DNA of 5,255 bases from Trueperaceae bacterium (GTDB lineage: Bacteria > Deinococcota > Deinococci > Deinococcales > Trueperaceae), in contig JAGXHO010000264.1 in the NCBI GenBank assembly GCA_024636105.1, positions 1-5,255 of the forward strand. Reading direction: 5' to 3'. Each line of letters opens with the position of its first letter. Positions within the stretch are counted from its first letter, which is position 1. The notes below the pieces were generated by a model that worked only from the letters and a program-made list of their open reading frames with translations, was not told the DNA's origin and searched no databases. The translations under genes and the position numbers were made by a program. Positions 1-5,254 of the stretch are shown here, piece after piece.

Positions 1-462
1 CAGGAACGCCATGCCGATCGTGCCGAACAGGGTGCCGGCCACGATCGCGCCACCCATGAGCACGCCCACGACGATCATCGCGACCACGAACTTGCCCGCC
101 AGCACCGCGAACCGGTCGGGCTGGACCACGAGGACCGTCTTCCACATCGAATGGGTTCGCTCCTCACCGACGAGCAGGGCGGCGAAGAGCGCTACGACGA
201 TCACGTAGAAGGTCGGGGAGACGAAGGCGGGACCGACCAGCCCCAGGCGCGCGATCCCGAAGGGCGAGGCGAACTCCTGGAGCAGCGGCGCCATACCGCC
301 GAGATCGTTCGCGATGGCGCCGAGGTTGTCGAGCAGCACGCGGCCGACGATGAGCGCCAGCACCGGCAGCAGGACCCACCAGAGGCCGGCGACGACCCAC
401 GTGCGGCGCTTGCGGCGCACCTTGAAGAGCTCGGCCCGTACGACGTTCGCGAAGGCGTTCAC
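1..462 (-). CDS. ABC-2 type transporter permease subunit, N-terminal part (runs off the left edge)
   Basis: Membrane subunit of an ABC-2 type exporter, partner of the ATPase encoded just upstream; the cargo cannot be told. The 154 residues in the window carry a short basic N-terminus (AELFKVRRKRR, residues 10-20) of the kind seen before the first helix in ABC-2 permeases. Hydrophobic segments lie at about 22-44, 83-99 and 123-147. Between the second and third is GEERTHSMWKT (99-109), like the GEE-R-GTWK loop of NatB/BcrB-type permeases. The start is GTG at 462-460. It overlaps the ATPase TGA as GTGA and is preceded by GGGAGG (473-468) at 5 nt, so the pair is co-transcribed and probably translationally coupled. 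The frame stays open to base 1, so the C-terminal half and the last helices are outside the window. I am confident of an ABC-2 permease and unsure of the subfamily. Confidence 0.85.
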   Translation of the reverse strand, partial: MNAFANVVRAELFKVRRKRRTWVVAGLWWVLLPVLALIVGRVLLDNLGAIANDLGGMAPLLQEFASPFGIARLGLVGPAFVSPTFYVIVVALFAALLVGEERTHSMWKTVLVVQPDRFAVLAGKFVVAMIVVGVLMGGAIVAGTLFGTIGMAFL

Positions 463-1370
463 GACGGCCTCCCATCGCCCTTGAGCAGGCGCAGGTAGGC
501 GCCTTCGAGGTCCTCGCTCGTCCGCTCGGCGTCGCTGATCTCGACGCCGGCGCGCACCAACCGGGCGACGAGCGCGTCGGCATCGGCCGCCGGCACGTCG
601 ACGTGCGCGCCGCGGTCGCCGTCCGCTTCGGGCGCGTACCCGAGGTCGCGGAGCGCCGCGACGAGCGCGGCACCGTCGTTGGCGCGCAGGCGGTAGCGGA
701 CCGAGGTGGCGTCGAGCCGATGCAGGAGGGCGTCGAGCGGACCGTCGAACACCAGCTTGCCCGCTTCGATCGCCAGGATGCGGTCGACGAGCTTCTCGAT
801 CTCGGCCAGGATGTGGCTGCTGACCAGGATGGTGACCCCGGTGGCGGCGACGGCCCGCAGGTTCTCGCGGATCTCGGCGATGCCGACCGGGTCGAGCCCG
901 TTCGTCGGTTCGTCGAGGAGCAGGACCTCGGGCTCCCAGATCAGCGAGCGGGCGAGGCCGAGCCGCTGGCGCATCCCCTGCGAGTAGGCGCGCACGCGCT
1001 TCTCGGCGGCCTGGTCGAGCTTGACGAAGCCCAGCACTTCCTCGATGCGGCGCGGCGGTACGCCGCCGTGGAGCAGCGCTGCGTGGCGCAGGTTATCGCG
1101 GCCGGTCATGTAGGGGTAGAAGCTCGGCTCTTCGATCATGGTGCCGACGCGCCGGAGCCCCGGTCCGGGCACGCGCTCGCCCAGGACGCGGCCCTCGCCG
1201 CCACTAGGACGGATCAGGCCGGCGAGCATCCGCAGCGTGGTCGTCTTGCCCGCGCCGTTCGGGCCGAGGAAGCCGACGATCTCGCCGCGCTGGATGGCGA
1301 AGCTGACGTCGTCGACGGCGGCGGTCCGACCGTAGCGCTTGGTGAGGTTGCGGGCGACGATCGCGTCCAA
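459..1370 (-). CDS. ABC transporter ATP-binding protein (ABC-2 type exporter, CcmA/BcrA-like)
   Basis: Cytoplasmic ATPase that powers the adjacent ABC-2 permease; 303 residues from the TTG start, normal for this family. Numbered from that start: Walker A GPNGAGKTT at 36-44, signature YSQGMRQR at 128-135, Walker B LLLDEP at 149-154 with catalytic Glu153, D-loop NGLDP just after, and switch His185 in SSH. The Q-loop position reads IEEPSFYP, with Glu in place of Gln, as is common in BcrA-like exporters. About 90 C-terminal residues form the accessory domain and end in a SEDLEGAYLRL motif. The reading frame stays open upstream to ATGs at 1415 and 1454. The TTG at 1370-1368 is preferred because GGAGG (1381-1377) sits 6 nt before it and the extra upstream residues are Arg/Pro-rich and unlike the family. 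Cargo unknown: an antibiotic, lipid or sodium efflux role would be a guess. Confidence 0.93.
   Translation of the reverse strand: MDAIVARNLTKRYGRTAAVDDVSFAIQRGEIVGFLGPNGAGKTTTLRMLAGLIRPSGGEGRVLGERVPGPGLRRVGTMIEEPSFYPYMTGRDNLRHAALLHGGVPPRRIEEVLGFVKLDQAAEKRVRAYSQGMRQRLGLARSLIWEPEVLLLDEPTNGLDPVGIAEIRENLRAVAATGVTILVSSHILAEIEKLVDRILAIEAGKLVFDGPLDALLHRLDATSVRYRLRANDGAALVAALRDLGYAPEADGDRGAHVDVPAADADALVARLVRAGVEISDAERTSEDLEGAYLRLLKGDGRPS
468..473 (-). promoter_or_regulatory. Ribosome binding site of the ABC permease gene
   Basis: On the minus strand, GGGAGG lies 5 nt before the GTG at 462-460, inside the last codons of the ATPase gene. It is what fixes the GTG as the permease start, since no ATG lies in a comparable position. 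Confidence 0.7.
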
Positions 1371-1376
1371 CGGGGG

Positions 1377-1381
1377 CCTCC
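1377..1381 (-). promoter_or_regulatory. Ribosome binding site that supports a TTG start for the ABC ATPase
   Basis: GGAGG on the minus strand, 6 nt before TTG at 1370-1368. The upstream ATG candidates at 1415 and 1454 have no comparable purine-rich sequence at this distance. It therefore decides the start of the ATPase gene. Confidence 0.6.
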
Positions 1382-1413
1382 GGCGCCGCGACCGCGGAGG
1401 GTCGGGCCGCGCC

Positions 1414-1442
1414 ATGCTAGCACCGCGAGGCGCCTCGGTCCA
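1414..1442 (-). promoter_or_regulatory. Possible sigma70-type promoter of the ABC transporter genes
   Basis: In the 102-bp gap between the gpsA stop and the ATPase TTG, the minus strand reads TGGACC (1442-1437), a 17-nt spacer, then TAGCAT (1419-1414). Each hexamer matches 4 of 6 bases of TTGACA and TATAAT, with ideal spacing. Transcription would begin near 1407, leaving a leader of about 37 nt with the GGAGG. The spacer contains a perfect 12-bp palindrome (1426-1437). In GC-rich DNA such matches arise by chance, so this is a candidate only, and read-through from gpsA is an alternative. Confidence 0.3.
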
Positions 1443-1472
1443 TGTCCGGTCCACGCGCGCTGCGCGTCGCCG

Positions 1473-2480
1473 TCACTCCTCGGTCGGTTGCCGCGTCATG
1501 AGCTCGAGCAGCACCGACGCGGGCGCCTTGCCGCCATGCACCACGGCGAAGACGGCGCTCGTTAGAGGCAGGTCGAGGCCGTGGGCGTGCGCGTAGGCAG
1601 CGATGTGGGCGACGGTCGTCAGGCCCTCGGCGGTGAGGCCCGAATCCTGGAGTTCGGCGAGGGTCGCGCCGCGCGCCAGGCGCTCGCCGGCTTGGTGGTT
1701 GCGCGATCCTGACGACGAGCACGTGGCCATCAGGTCCCCGAGCCCGGCGAGCCCGTAGAACGTGCGCGCCTCGCCGCCCAAGCGGGTGCCCAGCCGCACG
1801 AGCTCCGCGAGCCCGCGCGTCACGAGCGCCGCCTTGGTGTTGTCGCCGAGGTCGAGCGCGTCCGACATCCCGGCGGCGAGCGCGATGACGTTCTTGACCG
1901 CACCCGAGACCTCGACGCCGATCAGGTCGGCGGAGCGGTAGACGCGGAACGTCGGTTGCGTGAACCACCCCTGTACGGCGTGCGCCAACGCGTCGTCGCG
2001 CGACGCGGCGGTGGCTGCGGCGGGCCGGTCGCGCCCGATCTCGGCGGCGAGGTTCGGGCCGGAGAGTGCGGCGACGGGCACATCGGGGTGCCGCTGCTGC
2101 ACGCGCTGCGACAGGCGGACGAGCTCGGCGTCGACGAACCCTTTGGCGCACGAGACGATCGCTCGCGGCCGCGGCAACACGGCGAGGAGCCCCTCCGTGG
2201 CGCGCACGGGTACGGCGAGGACCACGGCGTCGGCATCGGCGACGGCGGCCGTGAGGTCGCTCGTCGACCGGACGCGGGGTCCGAGCGTCGCTCCGGGGAG
2301 GTGGCGGGCGTTCTCGCCCGCGATCGCGATCGCGGCGGCGTGCTCGGGATCGCGCGCCCACAGGGCGACGGCGTGGCCGTTGCGGCCGAGCAGGCGCGCA
2401 AGCGCGGTGCCCCACGCACCGGCGCCGAGGACGGCGATCCGCGCGGGGCTCGTCGGGACCGTGGGTGACGCGCCAGACAT
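1473..2480 (-). CDS. gpsA: Glycerol-3-phosphate dehydrogenase [NAD(P)+]
   Basis: Cytoplasmic enzyme that reduces dihydroxyacetone phosphate to sn-glycerol 3-phosphate with NAD(P)H, supplying the backbone of membrane phospholipids. It is 335 residues, close to the E. coli enzyme. The N-terminal Rossmann fold has GAGAWG at 19-24, then SCAKGF (110-115, Lys113) and SGPNLAAEI (140-148). The C-terminal helical domain has SGAVKNVIALAAG (192-204) with the conserved Lys196, then LGDNTKAAL (211-219), and GLAGLGDLMATCSSSGSRN (243-261) containing Asp249 and Arg260. All family motifs are intact. The ATG at 2480-2478 is the only ATG near the proper N-terminus. No Shine-Dalgarno precedes it; instead TAGCGT ends 6 nt before it, which hints at a leaderless message. 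It is divergent from the FmdB-like gene and followed on the same strand by the ABC pair, which has no evident functional link. Confidence 0.97.
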   Translation of the reverse strand: MSGASPTVPTSPARIAVLGAGAWGTALARLLGRNGHAVALWARDPEHAAAIAIAGENARHLPGATLGPRVRSTSDLTAAVADADAVVLAVPVRATEGLLAVLPRPRAIVSCAKGFVDAELVRLSQRVQQRHPDVPVAALSGPNLAAEIGRDRPAAATAASRDDALAHAVQGWFTQPTFRVYRSADLIGVEVSGAVKNVIALAAGMSDALDLGDNTKAALVTRGLAELVRLGTRLGGEARTFYGLAGLGDLMATCSSSGSRNHQAGERLARGATLAELQDSGLTAEGLTTVAHIAAYAHAHGLDLPLTSAVFAVVHGGKAPASVLLELMTRQPTEE

Positions 2481-2486
2481 GCTGGC

Positions 2487-2495
2487 ACGCTACCA
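2487..2495 (-). promoter_or_regulatory. Possible extended -10 promoter of gpsA (leaderless-type)
   Basis: On the minus strand TGG is followed by TAGCGT, an extended -10 pattern (TGN-TANNNT), and the hexamer ends 6 nt before the gpsA ATG. Transcription would start at or next to the ATG, which fits the missing ribosome binding site. Such TANNNT motifs just upstream of leaderless genes are known in Deinococcus and actinobacteria. No convincing -35 is visible. Confidence 0.35.
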
Positions 2496-2513
2496 GGGTC
2501 GATCCGCGATGGG

Positions 2514-2522
2514 TGCTACAGT
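2514..2522 (+). promoter_or_regulatory. Possible extended -10 promoter of the FmdB-like gene
   Basis: TGC followed by TACAGT gives an extended -10 with four of six consensus bases. The start site would fall near 2529, leaving a leader of about 40 nt that holds the palindrome at 2534-2551 and the ribosome binding site AGGAGG (2559-2564). No good -35 hexamer is seen at 16-18 nt upstream. It lies back to back with the gpsA motif. Confidence 0.3.
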
Positions 2523-2533
2523 CCACGATGTTG

Positions 2534-2551
2534 GTCCGGTGTACGCCGGAC
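2534..2551. repeat. 18-nt near-perfect palindrome in the leader of the FmdB-like gene
   Basis: The sequence GTCCGGTGTACGCCGGAC is self-complementary at 8 of its 9 base pairs; the exception is the T2540/G2545 pair, which would be a G-U wobble in RNA. It sits just after the predicted transcription start and ends 7 nt before AGGAGG. It could be an operator for a dimeric repressor; with no loop, a short RNA hairpin would have to open its central pairs. Chance is possible at this GC content. Confidence 0.35.
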
Positions 2552-2568
2552 GCCGTCCAGGAGGCACC

Positions 2569-2940
2569 ATGCCGGTCTACGTCTACAAGAACCTGACGAC
2601 GGGGGCCACGTTCGAGATCGAGCAGCGCATCACCGCCGACGCGCTCACGGTCGATCCGACCACCGGCGACCCCGTCAAGCGCCTGATCCAGCCCGTGGGC
2701 ATCTCCTTCAAGGGTTCGGGCTTCTACGTCACGGACAGCCGCAAGTCCAAGAGCGCGGCGCCCAAGGTCGACGCCACGAAGGGTGACGCGTCCAAGTCGG
2801 ACGCCTCGAAGTCGGACGCGCCCAAGTCGGACGCGCCCAAGTCGGACGCGCCCAAGTCGGACGCGCCCAAGTCCGACGCGCCGCCGCCCAAGACGGACGT
2901 CAAGCGCGCTTCCGGCAGTTCGAGCGCCGCGGGCGACTGA
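2569..2940 (+). CDS. FmdB-family (CxxC_CxxC_SSSS) small protein lacking the zinc-ribbon cysteines, with a repeat tail
   Basis: A 123-residue protein of unknown function. Residues 1-58 align without gaps to the FmdB/CxxC_CxxC_SSSS core: MPVYVYK at the start, LTVDPTTGDPVKRLI in the middle, and the family-typical FKGSGFYVTD at 47-56. The four zinc-binding cysteines expected at about positions 8, 11, 29 and 32 are Asn8, Thr11, Asp29 and Thr32, and the protein has no cysteine at all, so it should not bind zinc in the usual way. From about residue 59 the chain is low-complexity Lys/Ser/Asp/Ala/Pro and probably disordered. Residues 73-102 are six D-A-(S/P)-K-S units. Low-complexity tails are common in this family, often Ser-rich. 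The start is well supported: AGGAGG (2559-2564) lies 4 nt before the ATG. The gene is monocistronic, with gpsA diverging on the left and a stem-loop on the right. Fold assignment is firm; role unknown, and the usual label of regulatory protein is not well founded. Confidence 0.9.
   Translation: MPVYVYKNLTTGATFEIEQRITADALTVDPTTGDPVKRLIQPVGISFKGSGFYVTDSRKSKSAAPKVDATKGDASKSDASKSDAPKSDAPKSDAPKSDAPKSDAPPPKTDVKRASGSSSAAGD
2785..2874 (+). repeat. Six in-frame 15-bp tandem repeats inside the FmdB-like gene
   Basis: The unit GACGCGCCCAAGTCG (Asp-Ala-Pro-Lys-Ser) occurs in register six times. Units three to five (2815-2859) are identical and unit six differs only in its last base. Units one and two have Ser in place of Pro. 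A decayed unit precedes the array (2770-2784, DATKG) and a partial one follows (DAPPP). The 15-bp period keeps the reading frame if units are gained or lost. The near identity, even at third positions, points to recent expansion by slippage or recombination. Confidence 0.95.
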
Positions 2941-2953
2941 GCGCTCGTCCCAC

Positions 2954-2998
2954 ACGAGAAGCGCGCCACCGTCGTAGCGACGGTGGCGCGCTTCTCGT
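2954..2998. terminator. Bidirectional terminator-like stem-loop between convergent genes
   Basis: A perfect inverted repeat has 21-bp arms (2954-2974 and 2978-2998) around a TAG loop. It begins 13 nt after the FmdB-like stop and ends 26 nt before the stop of the cyclotransferase gene converging from the right, so it can serve both. There is no real T-run on either side (only TT after the right arm), so it is not a textbook intrinsic terminator. It may act as a strong pause, a terminator of the high-GC type, or a barrier to antisense transcription. Confidence 0.75.
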
Positions 2999-3024
2999 TC
3001 CGGTGCGGGATCTGGCGCCGGGCG

Positions 3025-3825
3025 TCAGCGCGCTTCGACGAAGCGGACCTCGTAGAGCACGGGCCAGAGCTTGCCCGTGAGCCACCAGCGGCCGGTCGCT
3101 GGGTCGTGGGCGACGCCGTTGAGCACCGCGTTCGGGTCGGTGCGCAGCGCCGGGTCGTTCGGCACCAACGCCGCGGCGTCGATCACCGCGTCCACCCGGC
3201 CGTCGGCCTTGACGATGCGAACGAGCTCCGTCGTCAGCCACACGTTCGCGATCACGTGTTCGCCGACGCAGGCGAGCTCGTTGAGGCGCTCGACCGCACG
3301 TCCGTCGAGGCGCACCTCGACGTGGCCGAGCAGCTCGAAGGTGGCGGGGTCGCGCCGCTGCAGCCGCGACGACCCGTCGCTCATCCAGAGTTCGCGGCCG
3401 TCGAAGCACAGCCCCCAGCCCTCGCCCTCGTAGGCGAAGCGGTCGACCTCCTCGAACGTCTCGAGGTCGTAGACGAGCGCCGTGCCCTCGCGGTACGTCA
3501 GTTGGACGAGGCGGTCGTCGACCCGCGCGAGGCCCTCCGCGAAGAAGCGCGCGTCGAGCGCTCGGGCGCGTACGACCGTGCCGGTCTCGAGCACGACCTC
3601 ACGGAGGTCGGAGAGGCCGTAGCGTCCCGTGCTCTCGAAGAGGCGCCCGTCGTGGAACAGCAACCCTTGCGTGAACGCGTTCCGGTCGTGCTCGTAGGTG
3701 GCGACGACCTCCGGCGTCCACCGCTCGACGTCGGCGGCGCTGCACGCGGCGAGCAGCGCGACCGCGGCGCTGGCGGCGAGGGCGCGCACCAGGCTCCGGA
3801 GGGCGCTGCGCTGCGTGCGGCTCAT
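3025..3825 (-). CDS. Glutaminyl-peptide cyclotransferase, plant/bacterial beta-propeller type, predicted lipoprotein
   Basis: Predicted to convert N-terminal glutamine of peptides to pyroglutamate with release of ammonia, outside the cytoplasm. The 266 residues open with a lipoprotein signal: Arg3/6/10/14, a hydrophobic stretch at 15-27 and the lipobox LAAC with Cys28. The rest is the papaya-type five-bladed propeller: HDRNAFTQGL (46-55), ESTGRYG (64-70), FFAEGL (94-99), EGWGL (135-139), MSDGSS (148-153), LNEL (181-184), ANVW (193-196) and TGKLWP (250-255). Residues known to matter in papaya enzyme have counterparts at matching spacing: Phe51, Gln53, Phe95, Glu97, Trp137, Asn182, Trp196 and Lys252. 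The aromatic expected as Trp83 is Tyr111. The ATG at 3825-3823 overlaps the tmk stop (ATGA) and follows GAGGG. An upstream ATG at 3897 in the same frame adds an Arg/Gly-rich stretch inside tmk and would spoil the signal peptide. Substrates are unknown. Confidence 0.92.
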   Translation of the reverse strand: MSRTQRSALRSLVRALAASAAVALLAACSAADVERWTPEVVATYEHDRNAFTQGLLFHDGRLFESTGRYGLSDLREVVLETGTVVRARALDARFFAEGLARVDDRLVQLTYREGTALVYDLETFEEVDRFAYEGEGWGLCFDGRELWMSDGSSRLQRRDPATFELLGHVEVRLDGRAVERLNELACVGEHVIANVWLTTELVRIVKADGRVDAVIDAAALVPNDPALRTDPNAVLNGVAHDPATGRWWLTGKLWPVLYEVRFVEAR

Positions 3826-4505
3826 CGCGCGCCCTCGGACGCCGCGCCCTCGAGCGCCGCGCCGTTGGGCGCCACGAGGTCGGCGACCGCGGCCCACACT
3901 GCGTTCGCCAGCACGTCGGCGTCCTGGTCGGCGTCGAGCCGGCGCCAGCGCTCGGGATCCGCGTCCGCCTGCGCGGCGAACCCGGCGCGCGCACGGCGGT
4001 GGAACGCCAGATCGGCGGCCTCCAAGCGGTCAGGGCGCCCTCGAGCGGCCACGCGCGCCAGCCCGACCGCCGGGTCGAGGTCGAGCAGCACCACTCGATC
4101 GGGAACGCACCCCTGCACGGCGCGGGCGTTCACGTCGGCCACCCACGCCAGCTCGAGCCCGCGGCCGTGCCCTTGGTACGCGACCGACGCGGCGGCGAAG
4201 CGATCCGAGAGCACCACGCGGCCGGCCGCTAGGGCGGGCGCGATCACCTCGCTCACGTGTTGCGCACGGCCGGCGGCGTAGAGCAGGAACTCTGCGAGCG
4301 GGTCCACGCGCAGATCGGGGTCGAGCAGGACCTCGCGCACCCGGTCGCCCATCGGGGTGCCCCCCGGTTCGCGGGTCTGCAGCGGCTCGATGCCCGCCGC
4401 CCGGAGTCGCCCGGCCAGCCGCGCGATCTGCGTCGACTTGCCCGCGCCTTCGGGCCCCTCGAACACGATGAAGCGCCCTCGCGGAGGCTGGGTCGGCATG
4501 CTCAT
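3822..4505 (-). CDS. tmk: Thymidylate kinase (dTMP kinase)
   Basis: Cytoplasmic kinase that makes dTDP from dTMP with ATP, needed for dTTP supply. It has 227 residues, slightly longer than the usual 205-215 because of a short N-terminal lead and an Ala/Gly/Glu-rich C-terminal tail. The P-loop is FEGPEGAGKST (15-25), the dTMP-binding segment TREPGGTP is at 44-51, SDRF at 100-103 leads into SVAYQGHGR (107-115), and the LID is ARGRPDRLEA (154-163). With no basic residue in the P-loop but Arg155, Arg157 and Arg160 in the LID, it looks like the E. coli (type II) class. The ATG at 4505-4503 overlaps the nif3-like stop as ATGA and lacks a clear ribosome binding site, which suits translational coupling; a second ATG two codons later is also possible. 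Its own stop overlaps the next gene in the same way. Confidence 0.97.
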   Translation of the reverse strand: MSMPTQPPRGRFIVFEGPEGAGKSTQIARLAGRLRAAGIEPLQTREPGGTPMGDRVREVLLDPDLRVDPLAEFLLYAAGRAQHVSEVIAPALAAGRVVLSDRFAAASVAYQGHGRGLELAWVADVNARAVQGCVPDRVVLLDLDPAVGLARVAARGRPDRLEAADLAFHRRARAGFAAQADADPERWRRLDADQDADVLANAVWAAVADLVAPNGAALEGAASEGAR

Positions 4506-5254
4506 AGCCCGGTCGGAAGCAGGACGAACTCGGTCGCGAGGCCGAAGCGTTCGCGCAGTTGGGCCGCCAAGAGGTTCACGCCGATGGTCTCGGTCATGTA
4601 ATGGCCGGCGAAGAGCGCGTTGATGCCGCGTTCGAAGGCCTCCGGGAACACGTCGTGCTTTGGTTCGCCGGTGAGGAAGGCGTCGAGCCCCGCGTCGGCG
4701 GCGGTCACGACGTCCCAGGCCGCCGCGCCGCTGACGATGCCGAGGGTGCGCACCTCCAGCGGGCCGCCGGCGTGCACGAGCACCGCTTCGCCGAGCTCCT
4801 TCTCGATCCGGTCGGCCAGGTCGCGCAGCGAGACGGGGGTGGGAAAGACCCCCTGCACGCCGATCGGCTTCCCCTTCCAGGTCGCGAAGTCGGCGAGCTC
4901 GTCGAGGCCGAGGATCCGGGCGAGCCCCCAGTTGTTGCCGACCTCCTTGTGCGCGTCGAGCGGGACGTGCGCGGTGTAGAGCCCGATCCCCTTGTCCAGC
5001 AGGAAGCGCACGCGGCGCGCGTGCATGCCGACGATCGCCTTGGGCTGCCCCCAGAACAGTCCGTGGTGGGTGACGAGGAGGTCGGCGCCCATGTCGGCCG
5101 CCTGTTCGAAGGCGGCGAGGGTCGCGTCGACGGCGAAGGCCACCTTCGTGACCTCCTCGCGCCCTTCCACCTGGAGGCCGTTGAGCGAAGGGTCGTCGTA
5201 CGCCTGCACGTCGAGGTAGGCGTCGAGCCAGCGGACGAGGTCGTCGCGATGCAT
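4502..5254 (-). CDS. Nif3-like dinuclear metal center protein (YbgI/DUF34 family)
   Basis: Member of the widespread NIF3/YbgI family (sometimes labelled GTP cyclohydrolase I type 2-like), which forms a ring-shaped hexamer with a two-metal site in each subunit. The biological reaction is unsettled, so no substrate is claimed. It has 250 residues, the short form without the central PII-like insert and close to E. coli YbgI. Family motifs are LNGLQVEG (24-31), THHGLFWG (62-69), AHVPLDAH (95-102), TGEPKHD and GHYMTE (217-222). The predicted metal ligands His63, His64, Asp100, His218 and Glu222 match the YbgI set. The ATG at 5254-5252 is one base from the edge. The N-terminus (MHRDDLVRWLDAYL) resembles that of relatives, so the gene is probably complete, but its ribosome binding site and promoter are not visible. 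First gene seen of the nif3-tmk-cyclotransferase cluster. Confidence 0.94.
   Translation of the reverse strand: MHRDDLVRWLDAYLDVQAYDDPSLNGLQVEGREEVTKVAFAVDATLAAFEQAADMGADLLVTHHGLFWGQPKAIVGMHARRVRFLLDKGIGLYTAHVPLDAHKEVGNNWGLARILGLDELADFATWKGKPIGVQGVFPTPVSLRDLADRIEKELGEAVLVHAGGPLEVRTLGIVSGAAAWDVVTAADAGLDAFLTGEPKHDVFPEAFERGINALFAGHYMTETIGVNLLAAQLRERFGLATEFVLLPTGL

Noticed and set aside
603..1565. Plus-strand open frame of 320 codons opposite the ABC ATPase
   Set aside because: It is antisense to an intact ATPase with all nucleotide-binding motifs, and the product has no recognisable domain.
2785..2874. Regular repeats considered as a CRISPR array
   Set aside because: The units are 15 bp and directly joined with no spacers, in frame within a gene. 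No cas genes are nearby.
1417..2955. Minus-strand open frame of 512 codons spanning gpsA, the intergenic region and the FmdB-like gene
   Set aside because: Its translation is mostly Arg-rich low-complexity sequence in an off-frame of gpsA and crosses a divergent promoter region. It is a composition artefact.
2724..2969. Minus-strand frame with repeated S-D-L-G-A units that looks like a pentapeptide-repeat protein
   Set aside because: It is antisense to the FmdB-like gene. The 15-bp DNA repeat forces a 5-residue period in all six frames, and the plus frame has the real domain and ribosome binding site.
3826..3897. N-terminal extension of the cyclotransferase from an ATG at 3897
   Set aside because: It would add an Arg/Gly-rich stretch ahead of a good lipoprotein signal and lie wholly inside tmk. 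The ATG at 3825 has an ATGA overlap and a GAGGG ribosome binding site.
2983..4281. Plus-strand open frame of 432 codons opposite the cyclotransferase and tmk genes
   Set aside because: Both genes beneath it are recognised by many family motifs. Long antisense frames are expected where GC is very high, and its translation shows no family features.
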